A program made the position numbers and the translations under genes. Positions 28,650 to 37,285 of a stretch of 64,000 nucleotides of DNA are shown in pieces (the stretch's first letter is position 1; each line of letters begins with the position of its first letter). The stretch is from Afipia carboxidovorans OM5 (GTDB lineage: Bacteria > Pseudomonadota > Alphaproteobacteria > Rhizobiales > Xanthobacteraceae), in NCBI RefSeq assembly GCF_000218565.1, contig NC_015684.1, positions 1,984,001-2,048,000 of the forward strand, read 5' to 3'. The notes beneath the pieces are model-generated. The model was not told where the DNA came from and did no database searches. It saw only the letters and a program-made list of their open reading frames with translations.

Positions 28650-28849
28650 TCGAGGTCGGCAAATATAAGAACTCCAAGACGCGCGAGATCGTCGAGGACG
28701 CCATCAGCCAACTATGCGCCGTTGGTTTCGACTCCGATGGCGCTGCATCGCTCTTGGTTATCCAAGGCATGATTCGTATTGAAGACCCGCAAAAGCGGAA
28801 GGAAATGGCCGCCTTCGTTACGCGCGAAGCGGAAGACGATACCGACTGA
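28646..28849 (+). CDS. E1 small hypothetical protein, 67 aa
   Basis: Starts MIEVGKYKNSKTREIVEDAI, with an ATG overlapping the alpA stop (4 bp), so it is translationally coupled to it. Mixed charge, probably all-helical, and no recognised domain. E2 has only a 25-codon frame in the same place. Unknown function, likely an early satellite gene. Confidence 0.65.
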   Translation: MIEVGKYKNSKTREIVEDAISQLCAVGFDSDGAASLLVIQGMIRIEDPQKRKEMAAFVTREAEDDTD

Positions 28850-28938
28850 TGCATCATCGCCTTGGCTTTGGCCGGGGCGAACTACTGCATGACTGGCCCT
28901 CTGCCGGGTGCGCCGAAAAACTCCCCTTAGAGACCATT

Positions 28939-29163
28939 ATGAGAATTTTGAATTACCGACCGGCACCATCCGGTGGCGGCACAATCGGCTTTGCTGAAAT
29001 CGAAGCCGCTCCTGGCATCCGCATGTTCGACGTCAAGATCGTTCGGACACATGACGGCAGCATCCGCGCCTATGCGCGAAACACCGCGTTCGATCGTACC
29101 GCGATCGCGGAAATTCAGAAGTCCCTTACCGGAGGCGCATGCCTTGAACGCATTGCAAGCTAA
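28939..29163 (+). CDS. E1 small conserved satellite protein, 74 aa
   Basis: Begins MRILNYRPAPSGGGTIGFAE. The E2 gene at 46164 begins MRILAIRPAPPGSATLARFD in the same operon position, so this is a shared satellite gene. That homology supports the ATG at 28939. A start at 28849 overlapping the previous stop (TGATG) is possible but adds 30 residues not seen in E2. Fold and function unknown. Its 3' end overlaps the RepA start. Confidence 0.65.
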   Translation: MRILNYRPAPSGGGTIGFAEIEAAPGIRMFDVKIVRTHDGSIRAYARNTAFDRTAIAEIQKSLTGGACLERIAS

Positions 29164-30916
29164 ATCTTTCGATCCGGCCGACCTCACTCGATCCGACAAG
29201 GTCGACCAGATGGGGGCTATACTCGACGGCGACATCTATGTGCCGCTCGATCCTGATCTGGATATCGCTAGCCTCACGATGGAAACCATCGGCGAGGCTC
29301 TGCGACGTGAACGTGAATCCGACGATATTTCGAACGGCGTCGTCTACACTGACGATTGGAAATACAAGGACCGGCGCGTCGGCAATCACAACAACGTCTT
29401 CCTGTCATATCTGTCTGAGGACGGCGAAACGGTCGTGCATCGCCAACTGCAGGGTGATCCTTCCGACGCTGTATTCATCATCGAGGATCTGCAGCGTGCC
29501 GCCGGCGGCGGCGAGGTTCGGTATCGGCCCGAACCGAAGGCGGTCAATGAACCGGTTGCAGCCAATGACAACGAGCCTTCCGCAGCATCAACACTCGCCA
29601 GCACCAAGCCGAAACTGACGGCAGACGAGGAACGCGAGTATCTCGAAAAATTCCAGCGTGAGCAGCTTTTACCCGGCCAGCGCGGCGAACTTGTCTTTGA
29701 TGACATCGCGCACCGGGCGCTTTCAACTGGACCGTTCTGGCGAATCGCGGGCGCGGTGGTTGAAGAAGTTTCCGGCGACGTGTTCATGGGCGTACTAGAT
29801 GGCGCTCCGAAGTTCGCCCCGGAGGGTGGCGGCATAATGCCGATAAACCCTCTCGCGCCTTTCCCGTTAGTCGACCCATCAGAGTGGCATGGCACCGTCG
29901 CAAAGGGTCGCGAGTGGTTTCTGACCGGCCTCATTCCGCATCGGCAAGTAACGCTGCTGTCCGGTGACGGTGGTGTAGGCAAATCACTTTTGGGTTTGCA
30001 GATTGGCGCGGCGTCTGCTCTGGCGATTGAGACTCTAGGCTTGCGACCCCGGCCAGGGCGAGTGCTTTACGTCGGCGCCGAAGACGAGGCTGAAGAATTT
30101 CACCGTCGTCTGGATGATATCGCCACAGCACACAGCGCAAAAATGTCCGAGTTGACGGACCTTCGCATTCTTCCGCTGGCTGATATGGACGCACTCCTTT
30201 CCGAGCCAGATTCTAAGGGCAACATGAAAGCGACCTCGCTATGGAGCCGTGTTGACACATTTGTGCAGGATTGGAAGCCCGGCCTTGTCGTTCTCGACAC
30301 TGCCGCTGACTTGTTTGGTGGTGACGAAGTAAAGCGAGCGCAAGTCCGCCATTTCGTTGCGATGCTTCGCAAGTTGGCTATTGGCCGCAACTGTGCGGTT
30401 CTGTTGCTGGCGCATCCGTCCGTGGCCGGCATGGCGTCCGGCAGCGGCTACAGCGGCTCGACCGCTTGGAATAACAGTGTCCGTTCGCGCCTCTATCTTA
30501 CCAGCGGTGAAGGTGACATTCGCGTTTTGAAAACCGTGAAGAGCAACTACGGCAAAATCGGTGATGAGACGTATCTTGAATGGCAGGACGGCTCGTTCGT
30601 TCTGCACGACCCGAGCAAACCGGGGGTTGCTGACGGATTGATAAACGGTCGCAACGACAAGGTGTTTCTTGCCGTTCTGTCGAAGCTGAACCGGACGGGC
30701 CAGCGGCCAAGCCCGAACAAGTCGCCATCGTTTGCACCGCGTATGATTCAGAAGCACCCCGACGCAAAGGGTGTGAAGGTCCGCGACATGGAGCTGGCGA
30801 TGCAGCGGTTGCTGGACTCCGGCGTCATCAAGATTGTGCAGGAGGGACCGGCCTCGCGTCGGTTCAGCCGTTTGATTGTTTCGGCGGAAGACTTTGGAGG
30901 TGCCGACGACGGCTGA
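29144..30916 (+). CDS. E1 RepA-like AAA/RecA-fold ATPase (AAA_25), probable replication helicase
   Basis: TTG start at 29144 with GGAGG at 29131, inside the end of the previous gene; about 590 aa. Walker A is GDGGVGKS (about 272-279) and Walker B GLVVLDTAAD (about 380), followed by LLLAHPSVAGM, which is typical of RepA/AAA_25 ATPases of plasmids and satellites. The N-terminal 200 residues have no recognised domain; unlike E2, no separate Toprim primase gene is present. The C-terminal part has a winged-helix-like region that could bind the repeats immediately downstream. Confidence 0.8.
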   Translation: MNALQAKSFDPADLTRSDKVDQMGAILDGDIYVPLDPDLDIASLTMETIGEALRRERESDDISNGVVYTDDWKYKDRRVGNHNNVFLSYLSEDGETVVHRQLQGDPSDAVFIIEDLQRAAGGGEVRYRPEPKAVNEPVAANDNEPSAASTLASTKPKLTADEEREYLEKFQREQLLPGQRGELVFDDIAHRALSTGPFWRIAGAVVEEVSGDVFMGVLDGAPKFAPEGGGIMPINPLAPFPLVDPSEWHGTVAKGREWFLTGLIPHRQVTLLSGDGGVGKSLLGLQIGAASALAIETLGLRPRPGRVLYVGAEDEAEEFHRRLDDIATAHSAKMSELTDLRILPLADMDALLSEPDSKGNMKATSLWSRVDTFVQDWKPGLVVLDTAADLFGGDEVKRAQVRHFVAMLRKLAIGRNCAVLLLAHPSVAGMASGSGYSGSTAWNNSVRSRLYLTSGEGDIRVLKTVKSNYGKIGDETYLEWQDGSFVLHDPSKPGVADGLINGRNDKVFLAVLSKLNRTGQRPSPNKSPSFAPRMIQKHPDAKGVKVRDMELAMQRLLDSGVIKIVQEGPASRRFSRLIVSAEDFGGADDG

Positions 30917-31049
30917 TTCCAACCCACCTTCCAACGCCTTCCAACGGTTTTGTAAGTCGTTGAAATCATTGATGTTCGCACACCAATTACGGTAACTTCC
31001 AACGGTGGACTAACTCATTGATTTTATTCGCTTCCAACGCCTTCCAACG
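30917..31049 (+). repeat. E1 iteron-like repeat cluster, candidate replication origin
   Basis: Five exact copies of CTTCCAACG at 30928, 30938, 30996, 31031 and 31041, plus a partial copy at 30917 (TTCCAACC). Pairs are spaced 10 bp apart, one helical turn. The copies flank AT-richer DNA (30947-30995 and 31005-31030). Position directly after the RepA gene resembles staphylococcal pathogenicity island origins, where the Rep helicase binds iterons on both sides of an AT-rich region. Confidence 0.7.
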
Positions 31050-31148
31050 GGTACTCGCACACACCCCTATAACCCCATAGCGCCCGAAGGCGCGCGCTCC
31101 TTTGATGGAGCGGCACCACGGGCAAATAAAAACAGGAAACGACCTGAC

Positions 31149-31817
31149 ATGAATCACGCCAACGACAACCAGCCGCGCAGTCCGGAAGAGCACCGCAAGC
31201 TGGTAGCGGAGCAGGCCACCGCTGGCGAACGCGCTTATCAGGGTGGCTCATGGCCGCAGGGACGACGGCTCCATAAGGCCGGCAAACTCGAGCTCGTGAC
31301 CGGCCTCGTTGGTTGGCAGGTCCGAAACACGATGCCGCGCCTAAGTGCAGCAAACGACAATAGAACGGTGGACTTCGACCATACGGAAACCGTTGAGCGT
31401 GATGTTCTGGATGCCGACACTATCGTGGCGGCGGTTGAGGCTGAGAAGAGAGAGCCCGGCAATCATTACCGGGAAGAGACGCAGGAGGTGTATGTCGTCA
31501 CCTCTCGCGACGATGACGGTAAGCCCGTAAAAGGCGAGTGGCGCGCCATCGCGGGCGAGACTGTCTTTGACCGACAGCATTCCTCTGCGGCACCCGATTG
31601 GGCGGTTGATGATATGGGCGAAGAGGAAAAAATAGCTAACGCCATCGACACCAAGCGTATCCGCGCACGGCTCGGACCCGCCGTCTGCACGCTGCTTGAT
31701 ATGGCTGCCGGCGACTCGACGACAGGCGAAATTGCCGACGCCATCGGCGTTAGTCGCGCCAAGGCCGAAAGCTACGTCGAGATGGCGGTTCAGAAATATT
31801 TGCAGATTGCCGCCTGA
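31149..31817 (+). CDS. E1 hypothetical protein, 222 aa, C-terminal HTH-like
   Basis: Starts MNHANDNQPRSPEEHRKLVA. The C-terminal 50 residues (TTGEIADAIGVSRAKAESYV) look like a helix-turn-helix of the kind found in sigma or MarR-like factors. The middle is acidic. It lies after the repeat cluster, as does the E2 protein at 48807, which also starts with an HDNDN/ANDNQ-rich segment and ends with an HTH-like region. A shared satellite regulator is possible. Confidence 0.6.
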   Translation: MNHANDNQPRSPEEHRKLVAEQATAGERAYQGGSWPQGRRLHKAGKLELVTGLVGWQVRNTMPRLSAANDNRTVDFDHTETVERDVLDADTIVAAVEAEKREPGNHYREETQEVYVVTSRDDDGKPVKGEWRAIAGETVFDRQHSSAAPDWAVDDMGEEEKIANAIDTKRIRARLGPAVCTLLDMAAGDSTTGEIADAIGVSRAKAESYVEMAVQKYLQIAA

Positions 31818-31853
31818 GACTGAAAAAATCCTGCCCGTCGCCTCATAAGTACG

Positions 31854-31899
31854 AGGGCAATAGAAATTCGCGAGATATTGCATCGCGACTTTTTGCCCT
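31854..31899 (+). other. double inverted repeat between E1 early and late genes
   Basis: The outer arms AGGGCAA (31854) and TTGCCCT (31893) enclose inner arms TCGCGA (31868) and TCGCGA (31883). The structure sits in the 132-bp gap before the gene block leading to the structural genes. It could be a terminator, an operator or a packaging recognition structure. Confidence 0.4.
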
Positions 31900-31949
31900 A
31901 GCCGTCATGCGCAACGCTGGCGGTCTGGGCGCTATGCCAAGGGAGAGCC

Positions 31950-32927
31950 TTGGGGCGCCCACCTTTTCATGTTCGCAGAACGGTCCCATTGCCAGGTCCA
32001 GTCCCGAAGGCTGATAAATGCTTTGCCGCCATTAAGGCGGCTATCGCGTCCGGCATGTCAGATCGTCAGGCGACACTTACGGTGCCCGGTGCACCCTCCG
32101 ATGCGGCGTGGTCCCGGTATCTGCAAAACCGTCCAGAGCGCGCGGCAGAGATTGCTGCGGTTCGGCACGCCAAGGGCAGGCCAAGTCTCGACCGCATCGC
32201 GGCGAACTTCGATGCATTGATTAAGTTGATTGCGGAAGGTCACAGTGCAGTCACCGCCGGCAAAGAGTTGGGCATCAATGGCGACCGTCTAACCGAATGG
32301 CTTCTCGCGAACCCCAATAAGCGCCCGGCTTACGTCGCTGCCATGGTGAAGCGCGCCAAGGTGCTTGGTATTCGAAGCACGACGATCAAGGTAAAGCCGA
32401 GGCGCAAGGATTTCACCGAGGCTGAGTTTGACAAGGCAATTGCACTAATTGCACGATCGACCGCCCCAGACCTTGCCACTGCGCTGCGCCGCGCGGATTT
32501 GCCGAGGAATGGCTCGCTACAACGACGCGCGAGGAATGATCCGAAATTTCGAGCACGCCTCGACCGCGCGTATAGTTCGCACAGTGCGAGTACCCATTAT
32601 CTCCGCTACATTAAAGACCCGACCGAACCTCGTATGTTGCTCGCGTCGCTGCTGGCCGATAAGAATTTCGCCGCTGGCTTCAATCGCTTTAAGTCGCAAC
32701 GATATGATCGCCACGACCTTGCGCAAGAGTTCGTCTTAGCTGTGCTAGAAGGCCGGCTAACGAAAGCGGACCTGAAGAACAAAAAGGCCAACAACGATAT
32801 CCGCAAGCGCGCTTTGGGAAACAGCCTTGCGATCACCTCGCTAGATGCGCCGTCGCACGGTGATGGCGAGTCCAGATATTGCGTAGGCGACACGATCGCC
32901 TCTCCCTGCCAAATCCAACACTATTAG
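31950..32927 (+). CDS. E1 protein with three TerS-like HTH repeats, probable DNA-binding regulator
   Basis: 325 aa from a TTG at 31950 (GGGAGA just upstream). Three similar helical units occur: around WSRYLQNRPERAAEIAAVRH (about 55-75), LTEWLLANPNKRPAYVAAMV (about 113-132) and LQRRARNDPKFRARLDRAYS (about 190-210). Each resembles the W-x-x-x-NP-x-F-x-x-x-Y DNA-binding unit of small terminases. The C-terminal ITSLDAPSHGDGES is reminiscent of a sigma-factor region. It sits just before the portal gene, so it may control late expression or DNA choice for packaging. Not assigned to a named family. Confidence 0.55.
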   Translation: MGRPPFHVRRTVPLPGPVPKADKCFAAIKAAIASGMSDRQATLTVPGAPSDAAWSRYLQNRPERAAEIAAVRHAKGRPSLDRIAANFDALIKLIAEGHSAVTAGKELGINGDRLTEWLLANPNKRPAYVAAMVKRAKVLGIRSTTIKVKPRRKDFTEAEFDKAIALIARSTAPDLATALRRADLPRNGSLQRRARNDPKFRARLDRAYSSHSASTHYLRYIKDPTEPRMLLASLLADKNFAAGFNRFKSQRYDRHDLAQEFVLAVLEGRLTKADLKNKKANNDIRKRALGNSLAITSLDAPSHGDGESRYCVGDTIASPCQIQHY

Positions 32928-32933
32928 GCCCTG

Positions 32934-33170
32934 ATGACAATTCGCGTGAACGCGCCAGCGGCCTATCGCGGCCGGCTGGTGAAGGTCGCATCCATTAACG
33001 GTAGCGACGCCGAGATTGTCTGGATCGGCCACGACGGAGATATCAATTTGCGATCTGTCCACACTGACGACCTCGTTGATTTTCAAGAGGCAACGTCGTT
33101 GCAATCTTCTTGGAGCGCTGCTGGCGCCATTGAACACGAGTCGACTATTCGCAGTTGGAGGGCCGCCTAG
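32934..33170 (+). CDS. E1 small hypothetical protein, 78 aa
   Basis: Starts MTIRVNAPAAYRGRLVKVAS, probably a small beta-rich (SH3-like) fold with RLVKVASINGSDAEIVWIG. It lies directly before the portal gene and its stop overlaps the portal GTG start by one base. Unknown function; probably a structural or regulatory accessory of the head operon. Confidence 0.55.
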   Translation: MTIRVNAPAAYRGRLVKVASINGSDAEIVWIGHDGDINLRSVHTDDLVDFQEATSLQSSWSAAGAIEHESTIRSWRAA

Positions 33171-34390
33171 TGGGTTGGTTCTCGCGTAAATCGGCTCCGG
33201 TGGCGGAGACCAAATCCGAACTGACCGATTGCGATTCAACCTCATGGGCAGCGCTCATGGGGTTGTTTTCGTCTTCTGCTAGTGGCGTGACCATTACGGC
33301 GGAAACTGCAGCGCACTTTTCCCCGGTGAATGCTGCCTATTCGCTTATCAGTGAAACCACTCGCATGCTGCCTTGTAAACTTAACAAGGTAGTCGGTGAA
33401 GGCAAGCAGCCAGACGACTCGCACCCAGCCTACGCGCTCGTGCACGACATGGCGAACGATTGGCAATCTGCGGGCCAGGTTCGGCAGCAAATCACGATCG
33501 ATGCCGTTTTGCACGGTGATGGTTTTGGTTTCGTTGGCAAGGCCAACGGCAAGCCTACCGAGATACTTCATATTCCCCGACATTCGATGGTTGTTGAGTT
33601 CGATAACATCAACAGGCCGTCGTACCGTATCGGGACGCAGAACTACACGACCGACGAAATCATTCATCTGCAATCGCCGTCGCTTGACGGAAAACGCGGA
33701 CTCGGTTTGTTGCAGGCCGGACGCGATGCAATCGGCTTAGGCATCTTGCTTGAACGTACTGCCGCTCGCCTTTTCAAAAACAATTCCAGGCCCGGTGGTA
33801 TTCTTTCTTTCAAGGGAACACTAAATGCAACTGCTGCCGGACGCGTAGCGCAATCGTGGAAATCAGCGCACGGCGGCGACAGTAGCGGTGGCGTTGCGGT
33901 TGTCGATAACGAGGCGGAATATACTCCGATTGCGTTTACGTCGGTTGAGGCACAACACCAAGAGCAACGCAATTTCGCAATCAATGAGATTGCGCGGCTG
34001 ACGCGCGTACCGGCAACCATGTTGTCGGACTTGTCGCGGGCTACGTGGTCGAACACGGAACAACTCAATCTGCAATTCTTGCAGACTTGCATGCTGCCAT
34101 GGTTGCGCGGCTGGACGGACGCTTATGCGCGGACCCTTCTGACGAAGGAAGAACGTTCGCAATATAGCTTTGAATTCATCGTCGATGATTTGCTCCGCGC
34201 CGATACCGCGGTGCGCGCTACGGCTTACAGCCAATTCCGCAGCATGGGTGTCATGACTGCGAACGACGTTCGCAAACGGGAAAATCTGCCACCGCTCGCT
34301 GGCGGTGATGAATTGCAAAACCCGTTTACGACATCCGGCAAGCAACCGGCGAACGACAACATTCAACCTCCGAAGGAATCCGCGGCTTGA
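33170..34390 (+). CDS. E1 phage portal protein, HK97 family
   Basis: GTG start at 33170 with GGAGG at 33157; about 406 aa. The HK97 portal pattern is clear: VNAAYSLISETTRMLPCKL near 50, LHGDGFGFVGK with PTEILHIPRHSMVV near 120-145, and SRATWSNTEQLNLQFLQTCM near 290-310. The portal is the dodecameric ring through which DNA enters the head. It is coupled by 4 bp to the protease gene. Confidence 0.92.
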   Translation: MGWFSRKSAPVAETKSELTDCDSTSWAALMGLFSSSASGVTITAETAAHFSPVNAAYSLISETTRMLPCKLNKVVGEGKQPDDSHPAYALVHDMANDWQSAGQVRQQITIDAVLHGDGFGFVGKANGKPTEILHIPRHSMVVEFDNINRPSYRIGTQNYTTDEIIHLQSPSLDGKRGLGLLQAGRDAIGLGILLERTAARLFKNNSRPGGILSFKGTLNATAAGRVAQSWKSAHGGDSSGGVAVVDNEAEYTPIAFTSVEAQHQEQRNFAINEIARLTRVPATMLSDLSRATWSNTEQLNLQFLQTCMLPWLRGWTDAYARTLLTKEERSQYSFEFIVDDLLRADTAVRATAYSQFRSMGVMTANDVRKRENLPPLAGGDELQNPFTTSGKQPANDNIQPPKESAA

Positions 34391-34920
34391 AGAATCTCGA
34401 GACTGGCGTCGTCCAGCTAGACGTTAAATCTGTTGGCGATGACGGCGTATTCTCCGGCTACGCTTCCTTGTTCGGTATCACCGACCTGGGCCGGGACATT
34501 GTTACTCGTGGCGCATTCACCAAGAGCCTGAAGCAAAAATCTGCTTCGCGGGTGAAGATGCTGAGAGAGCATGACCAAACCGAACCAATTGGAGTCTGGA
34601 CCGAGATTGTTGAGGACACCAAAGGGCTGCGCGTTTCCGGCCGGTTGGTACTCGATACCGTCAAGGGGCGTGAAACCCACGCTCTATTGAAGGCGGGTGC
34701 GCTCGATGGATTGTCGATCGGATACCGCACCAAGTCTGCCCGGTTCGATAAAGCCAAGGGCACTCGAATGCTCGACGAAGTCGAGTTGCACGAAATCAGC
34801 GTGGTCACTTTTCCAATGCTGCCTTCAGCGACGGTTGAGGCCGTCAAATCCAACGGCCCGACAACGTTCCGCGCGCTAGTCGACGCCATCAATTCTGCGC
34901 GTACCTCCATCAATAGTTAG
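34387..34920 (+). CDS. E1 HK97-family prohead protease
   Basis: 177 aa from a TTG at 34387, overlapping the portal stop. The family core is visible: FSGYASLFGITDLGRDIVTRGAF near 22-45, MLREHDQTEPIGVW near 58 (His), and LDGLSIGYRT near 108-117 (Ser), then LHEISVVTFPMLPSA. It cleaves scaffold and capsid N-termini during maturation. Confidence 0.92.
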   Translation: MKNLETGVVQLDVKSVGDDGVFSGYASLFGITDLGRDIVTRGAFTKSLKQKSASRVKMLREHDQTEPIGVWTEIVEDTKGLRVSGRLVLDTVKGRETHALLKAGALDGLSIGYRTKSARFDKAKGTRMLDEVELHEISVVTFPMLPSATVEAVKSNGPTTFRALVDAINSARTSINS

Positions 34921-34927
34921 GACTACA

Positions 34928-36076
34928 ATGACCTTTCATTTTCTTGAGACCAAATCTGCGGCTGACGTCGACGAAGGCGATCCGTCCATCGTTGAAGTCA
35001 AGTCGGCGCTGACCGCTCTTACGGAAGACGTGAAGAAGGCCACCGCACCGGTTGCCGATATTACCAAGCGCCTCGATGAAATCGAGACGAAGATCAATCG
35101 TCCCGCCATCCACACTGAGAAAAAGGACGAGATCAGCGACGAGCGCAAGGCGTTCACTGGTTATCTTCGCCGCGGCAAGGAAACGCTGCAGCCCGACGAA
35201 ATCAAGACGCTGCGCGTTGCCGACGATACCTCGGGCGGTTATCTGGCGCCTGCCGAATTCAGCGCGGAAGTCGTCAAGGGCATTGTTGAAATGTCCCCGA
35301 TCCGTCAGGCGGCGCGCGTTGGCTCGACGTCGAGCGGCGAGGTTCTGCTGCCAAAGCGTACCGGCCGGCCGACTGGCTCGTGGGTTGGTGAAACCGAAAC
35401 CCGCACTGGGACCGAGTCCAGCTATGGGCAGATCGAAGTACCGATCCATGAGATGGCCTGTTACGTTGACGTGTCGCAGCGTCTGCTTGAAGACGCCGCG
35501 GTTAACGTGGAGTCGGAAGTTGCGTCGGACCTCTCGGAAGAGTTTGGCCGGCTTGAAGGCTCAGGCTTCTCGCAGGGCGACGGCGTAAAGAAACCGGTTG
35601 GCATCATGACGGCTGCTGGCGTTGCCTATACAGCCACCGGCAATGCTTCGACGCTTGGTTCAGCTCCGGCTGACACCCTGATTGACGCCTTCTATTCGCT
35701 GCCGGCTTACTACCGCAATCGCGGTGTCTGGTTGATGAATTCGAAGACGATCGCAGCGGTTCGCAAGCTCAAGGATGGCTCGACGGGAGCGTATCTCTGG
35801 CAGCCCGGCCTCGCGCAGGGAGACCCGGCGACGATCCTTGGCCGTCCTTTGATTGAGGATCCGACCATGGATGACATCGGCAGTGCAGCCGAGCCCATCT
35901 TGTTCGGCTCGGTTTCCGATGCCTACCGAATCTATGACCGCTTGAACCTCTCGATCATGCGCGACCCGTACAGCCAGGCAACCTCTGGCGTGGTTCGCTT
36001 CCATGCCCGTCGTCGTACCGGTGGTGCGCTGGTGCTTGCCGAGGCGCTCCGCAAGATTAAGTGCGCGACCTCCTAA
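34928..36076 (+). CDS. E1 major capsid protein, HK97 fold
   Basis: 382 aa. The N-terminal 90 residues are Lys/Glu-rich and coiled (the delta/scaffold region removed by the protease). The mature shell domain begins near ADDTSGGYLAPAEFSAEVV and shows the standard GSWVGETETRTGTESSYGQI, the E-loop region, and RRTGGALVLAEALRKIK at the end. Only distantly similar to the E2 capsid protein at 50930. Confidence 0.93.
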   Translation: MTFHFLETKSAADVDEGDPSIVEVKSALTALTEDVKKATAPVADITKRLDEIETKINRPAIHTEKKDEISDERKAFTGYLRRGKETLQPDEIKTLRVADDTSGGYLAPAEFSAEVVKGIVEMSPIRQAARVGSTSSGEVLLPKRTGRPTGSWVGETETRTGTESSYGQIEVPIHEMACYVDVSQRLLEDAAVNVESEVASDLSEEFGRLEGSGFSQGDGVKKPVGIMTAAGVAYTATGNASTLGSAPADTLIDAFYSLPAYYRNRGVWLMNSKTIAAVRKLKDGSTGAYLWQPGLAQGDPATILGRPLIEDPTMDDIGSAAEPILFGSVSDAYRIYDRLNLSIMRDPYSQATSGVVRFHARRRTGGALVLAEALRKIKCATS

Positions 36077-36083
36077 GTCATCA

Positions 36084-36103
36084 ACGAGCGGGCTTCGGCC
36101 CGC
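36084..36103 (+). terminator. hairpin after the E1 capsid gene
   Basis: Stem GAGCGGGC/GCCCGCTC with a TTCG tetraloop, followed by ACTTCTCTTT. It is a stable hairpin with only a weak T-run, so it may be a partial terminator or an RNA-stabilising element raising capsid mRNA. E2 has a hairpin in the same place after its capsid gene. Confidence 0.55.
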
Positions 36104-36133
36104 TCACTTCTCTTTCAATAAGGATAAACAGTA

Positions 36134-36520
36134 ATGCGCGATATCGCGAATAACATTGGCGTCGACCAGACGCTTGCTCCCGTTGACTATGCTGCGACCA
36201 CCAAGGGAACTGCAGTCGATCTGTTCGGTTTCAACAGCGCGGCGGTTGTCGTCAATACCGGTGCGATTACCAGTGCCGGCCTATACGTGGTGAAGGTTCA
36301 GGAGTCGGACACGACCACCGATGGCGACTTCACTGACGTTGTGGCCGACGACCTAACCGGCACGCTGCCTACCAGCCTTGCCGCCACGTCCGTCTATAAG
36401 GCCGGATATATCGGTAACAAGCGCTATATCCGAGCCGTGATCACCAAGACCTCTGGCACCTCGATTGTTGCTGGTGCCCTCGTGGTGAAGGGCAACGCCG
36501 CGGACAAGCCGGTAGCGTAA
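36134..36520 (+). CDS. E1 probable head decoration/minor capsid protein
   Basis: 128 aa, small, Gly/Ala/Thr/Val-rich, beta-type sequence (DLFGFNSAAVVVNTGAITSA) with no catalytic motif. A ribosome site (AAGGA) precedes the ATG at 36134. Its place right after the capsid gene and its composition fit a decoration or stabilisation protein of the HK97 head. The assignment rests mainly on context. Confidence 0.6.
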   Translation: MRDIANNIGVDQTLAPVDYAATTKGTAVDLFGFNSAAVVVNTGAITSAGLYVVKVQESDTTTDGDFTDVVADDLTGTLPTSLAATSVYKAGYIGNKRYIRAVITKTSGTSIVAGALVVKGNAADKPVA

Positions 36521-36566
36521 CCGTTATGGCTGCGCGTGACGTGATGTGCTGAACGCGCGCAACCAA

Positions 36567-36594
36567 GGGGGAATCCGCGATGGTGGATTCCCCC
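36567..36594 (+). terminator. perfect 10-bp stem-loop between head genes of E1
   Basis: GGGGGAATCC and GGATTCCCCC flank an 8-nt loop. No T-run follows, so it is either a weak terminator or a processing site after the decoration gene. Confidence 0.5.
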
Positions 36595-36614
36595 GCCGTT
36601 TCTGAGGGGTTCGC

Positions 36615-36746
36615 ATGACTATCCGAAAGCCGATCGAGATTATCAAGATGCTGCTGGCGTCACGCGGTGCTGACGACAGCTTAGCAGAGCAATTGATAGA
36701 CGCGCTTGAGTCCTCTGGCTGGTACTTCTGCCATCGTGCTCGCTAG
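36615..36746 (+). CDS. E1 micro-protein, 43 aa, coupled to HNH
   Basis: ATG at 36615 with GAGGGG just upstream. The translation starts MTIRKPIEIIKMLLASRG and ends SGWYFCHRAR, with stop TAG at 36744 overlapping the GTG start of the HNH gene by one base (TAGTG). The tight coupling argues that it is real despite its size. No family recognised. Confidence 0.5.
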   Translation: MTIRKPIEIIKMLLASRGADDSLAEQLIDALESSGWYFCHRAR

Positions 36747-37114
36747 TGCCTTACGCAGCGCCACGCCTTTGCTCATGTGGTCGCGTGGTGGCAGCCGGCA
36801 AGCGGTGCCAATGTGCACAACTGAGGAAGGCCAATGCTGACAAGCTCAGGCCAACAGCACCACAGCGTGGATACGATGCAGCATGGAGAGAGTTACGTGA
36901 TGCGTGGTTGGCTGAGCATCCAAGCTGTGTTGGTTGCGGTGACGATGCAACACTGGTGGATCACATTGAGTCCATTCGTCGCGCTCCGCACCGCAGGCTG
37001 GACGTAACCAACCTTCAGAGCATGTGCGCCGTATGCCATGGCCGCAAGACAGCGCGCTTTGATGGCAGCTTCGGTAGAGCCATTAGCAAGGCCACTGATA
37101 AGCCCTCTGATTGA
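36746..37114 (+). CDS. E1 HNH endonuclease
   Basis: 122 aa from GTG 36746. Four cysteines and the HNH core are visible: CVGCGDDATLVDHIESI, then RLDVTNLQSMCAVCHGRKT. HNH proteins next to terminase genes assist DNA packaging, usually nicking at cos sites with TerL. The N-terminal half has an additional CSCGRVVAAGKRCQC zinc-like cluster. Confidence 0.88.
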   Translation: MPYAAPRLCSCGRVVAAGKRCQCAQLRKANADKLRPTAPQRGYDAAWRELRDAWLAEHPSCVGCGDDATLVDHIESIRRAPHRRLDVTNLQSMCAVCHGRKTARFDGSFGRAISKATDKPSD

Positions 37115-37285
37115 TGGCAGCGCGTTGCATCCACGAAATACTAACGCACCACGCGCCGCGACGTTCGCAGCATCATGCCGCCGGGGCGTGGGTCTCGTTT
37201 TGCCATCGACCGGCTAGTACCGACGTCCCAGCATCGCTCGCGAAAACGTTGAATTGGGCCAGTCCCTAAAATGGACTTTTAAACA

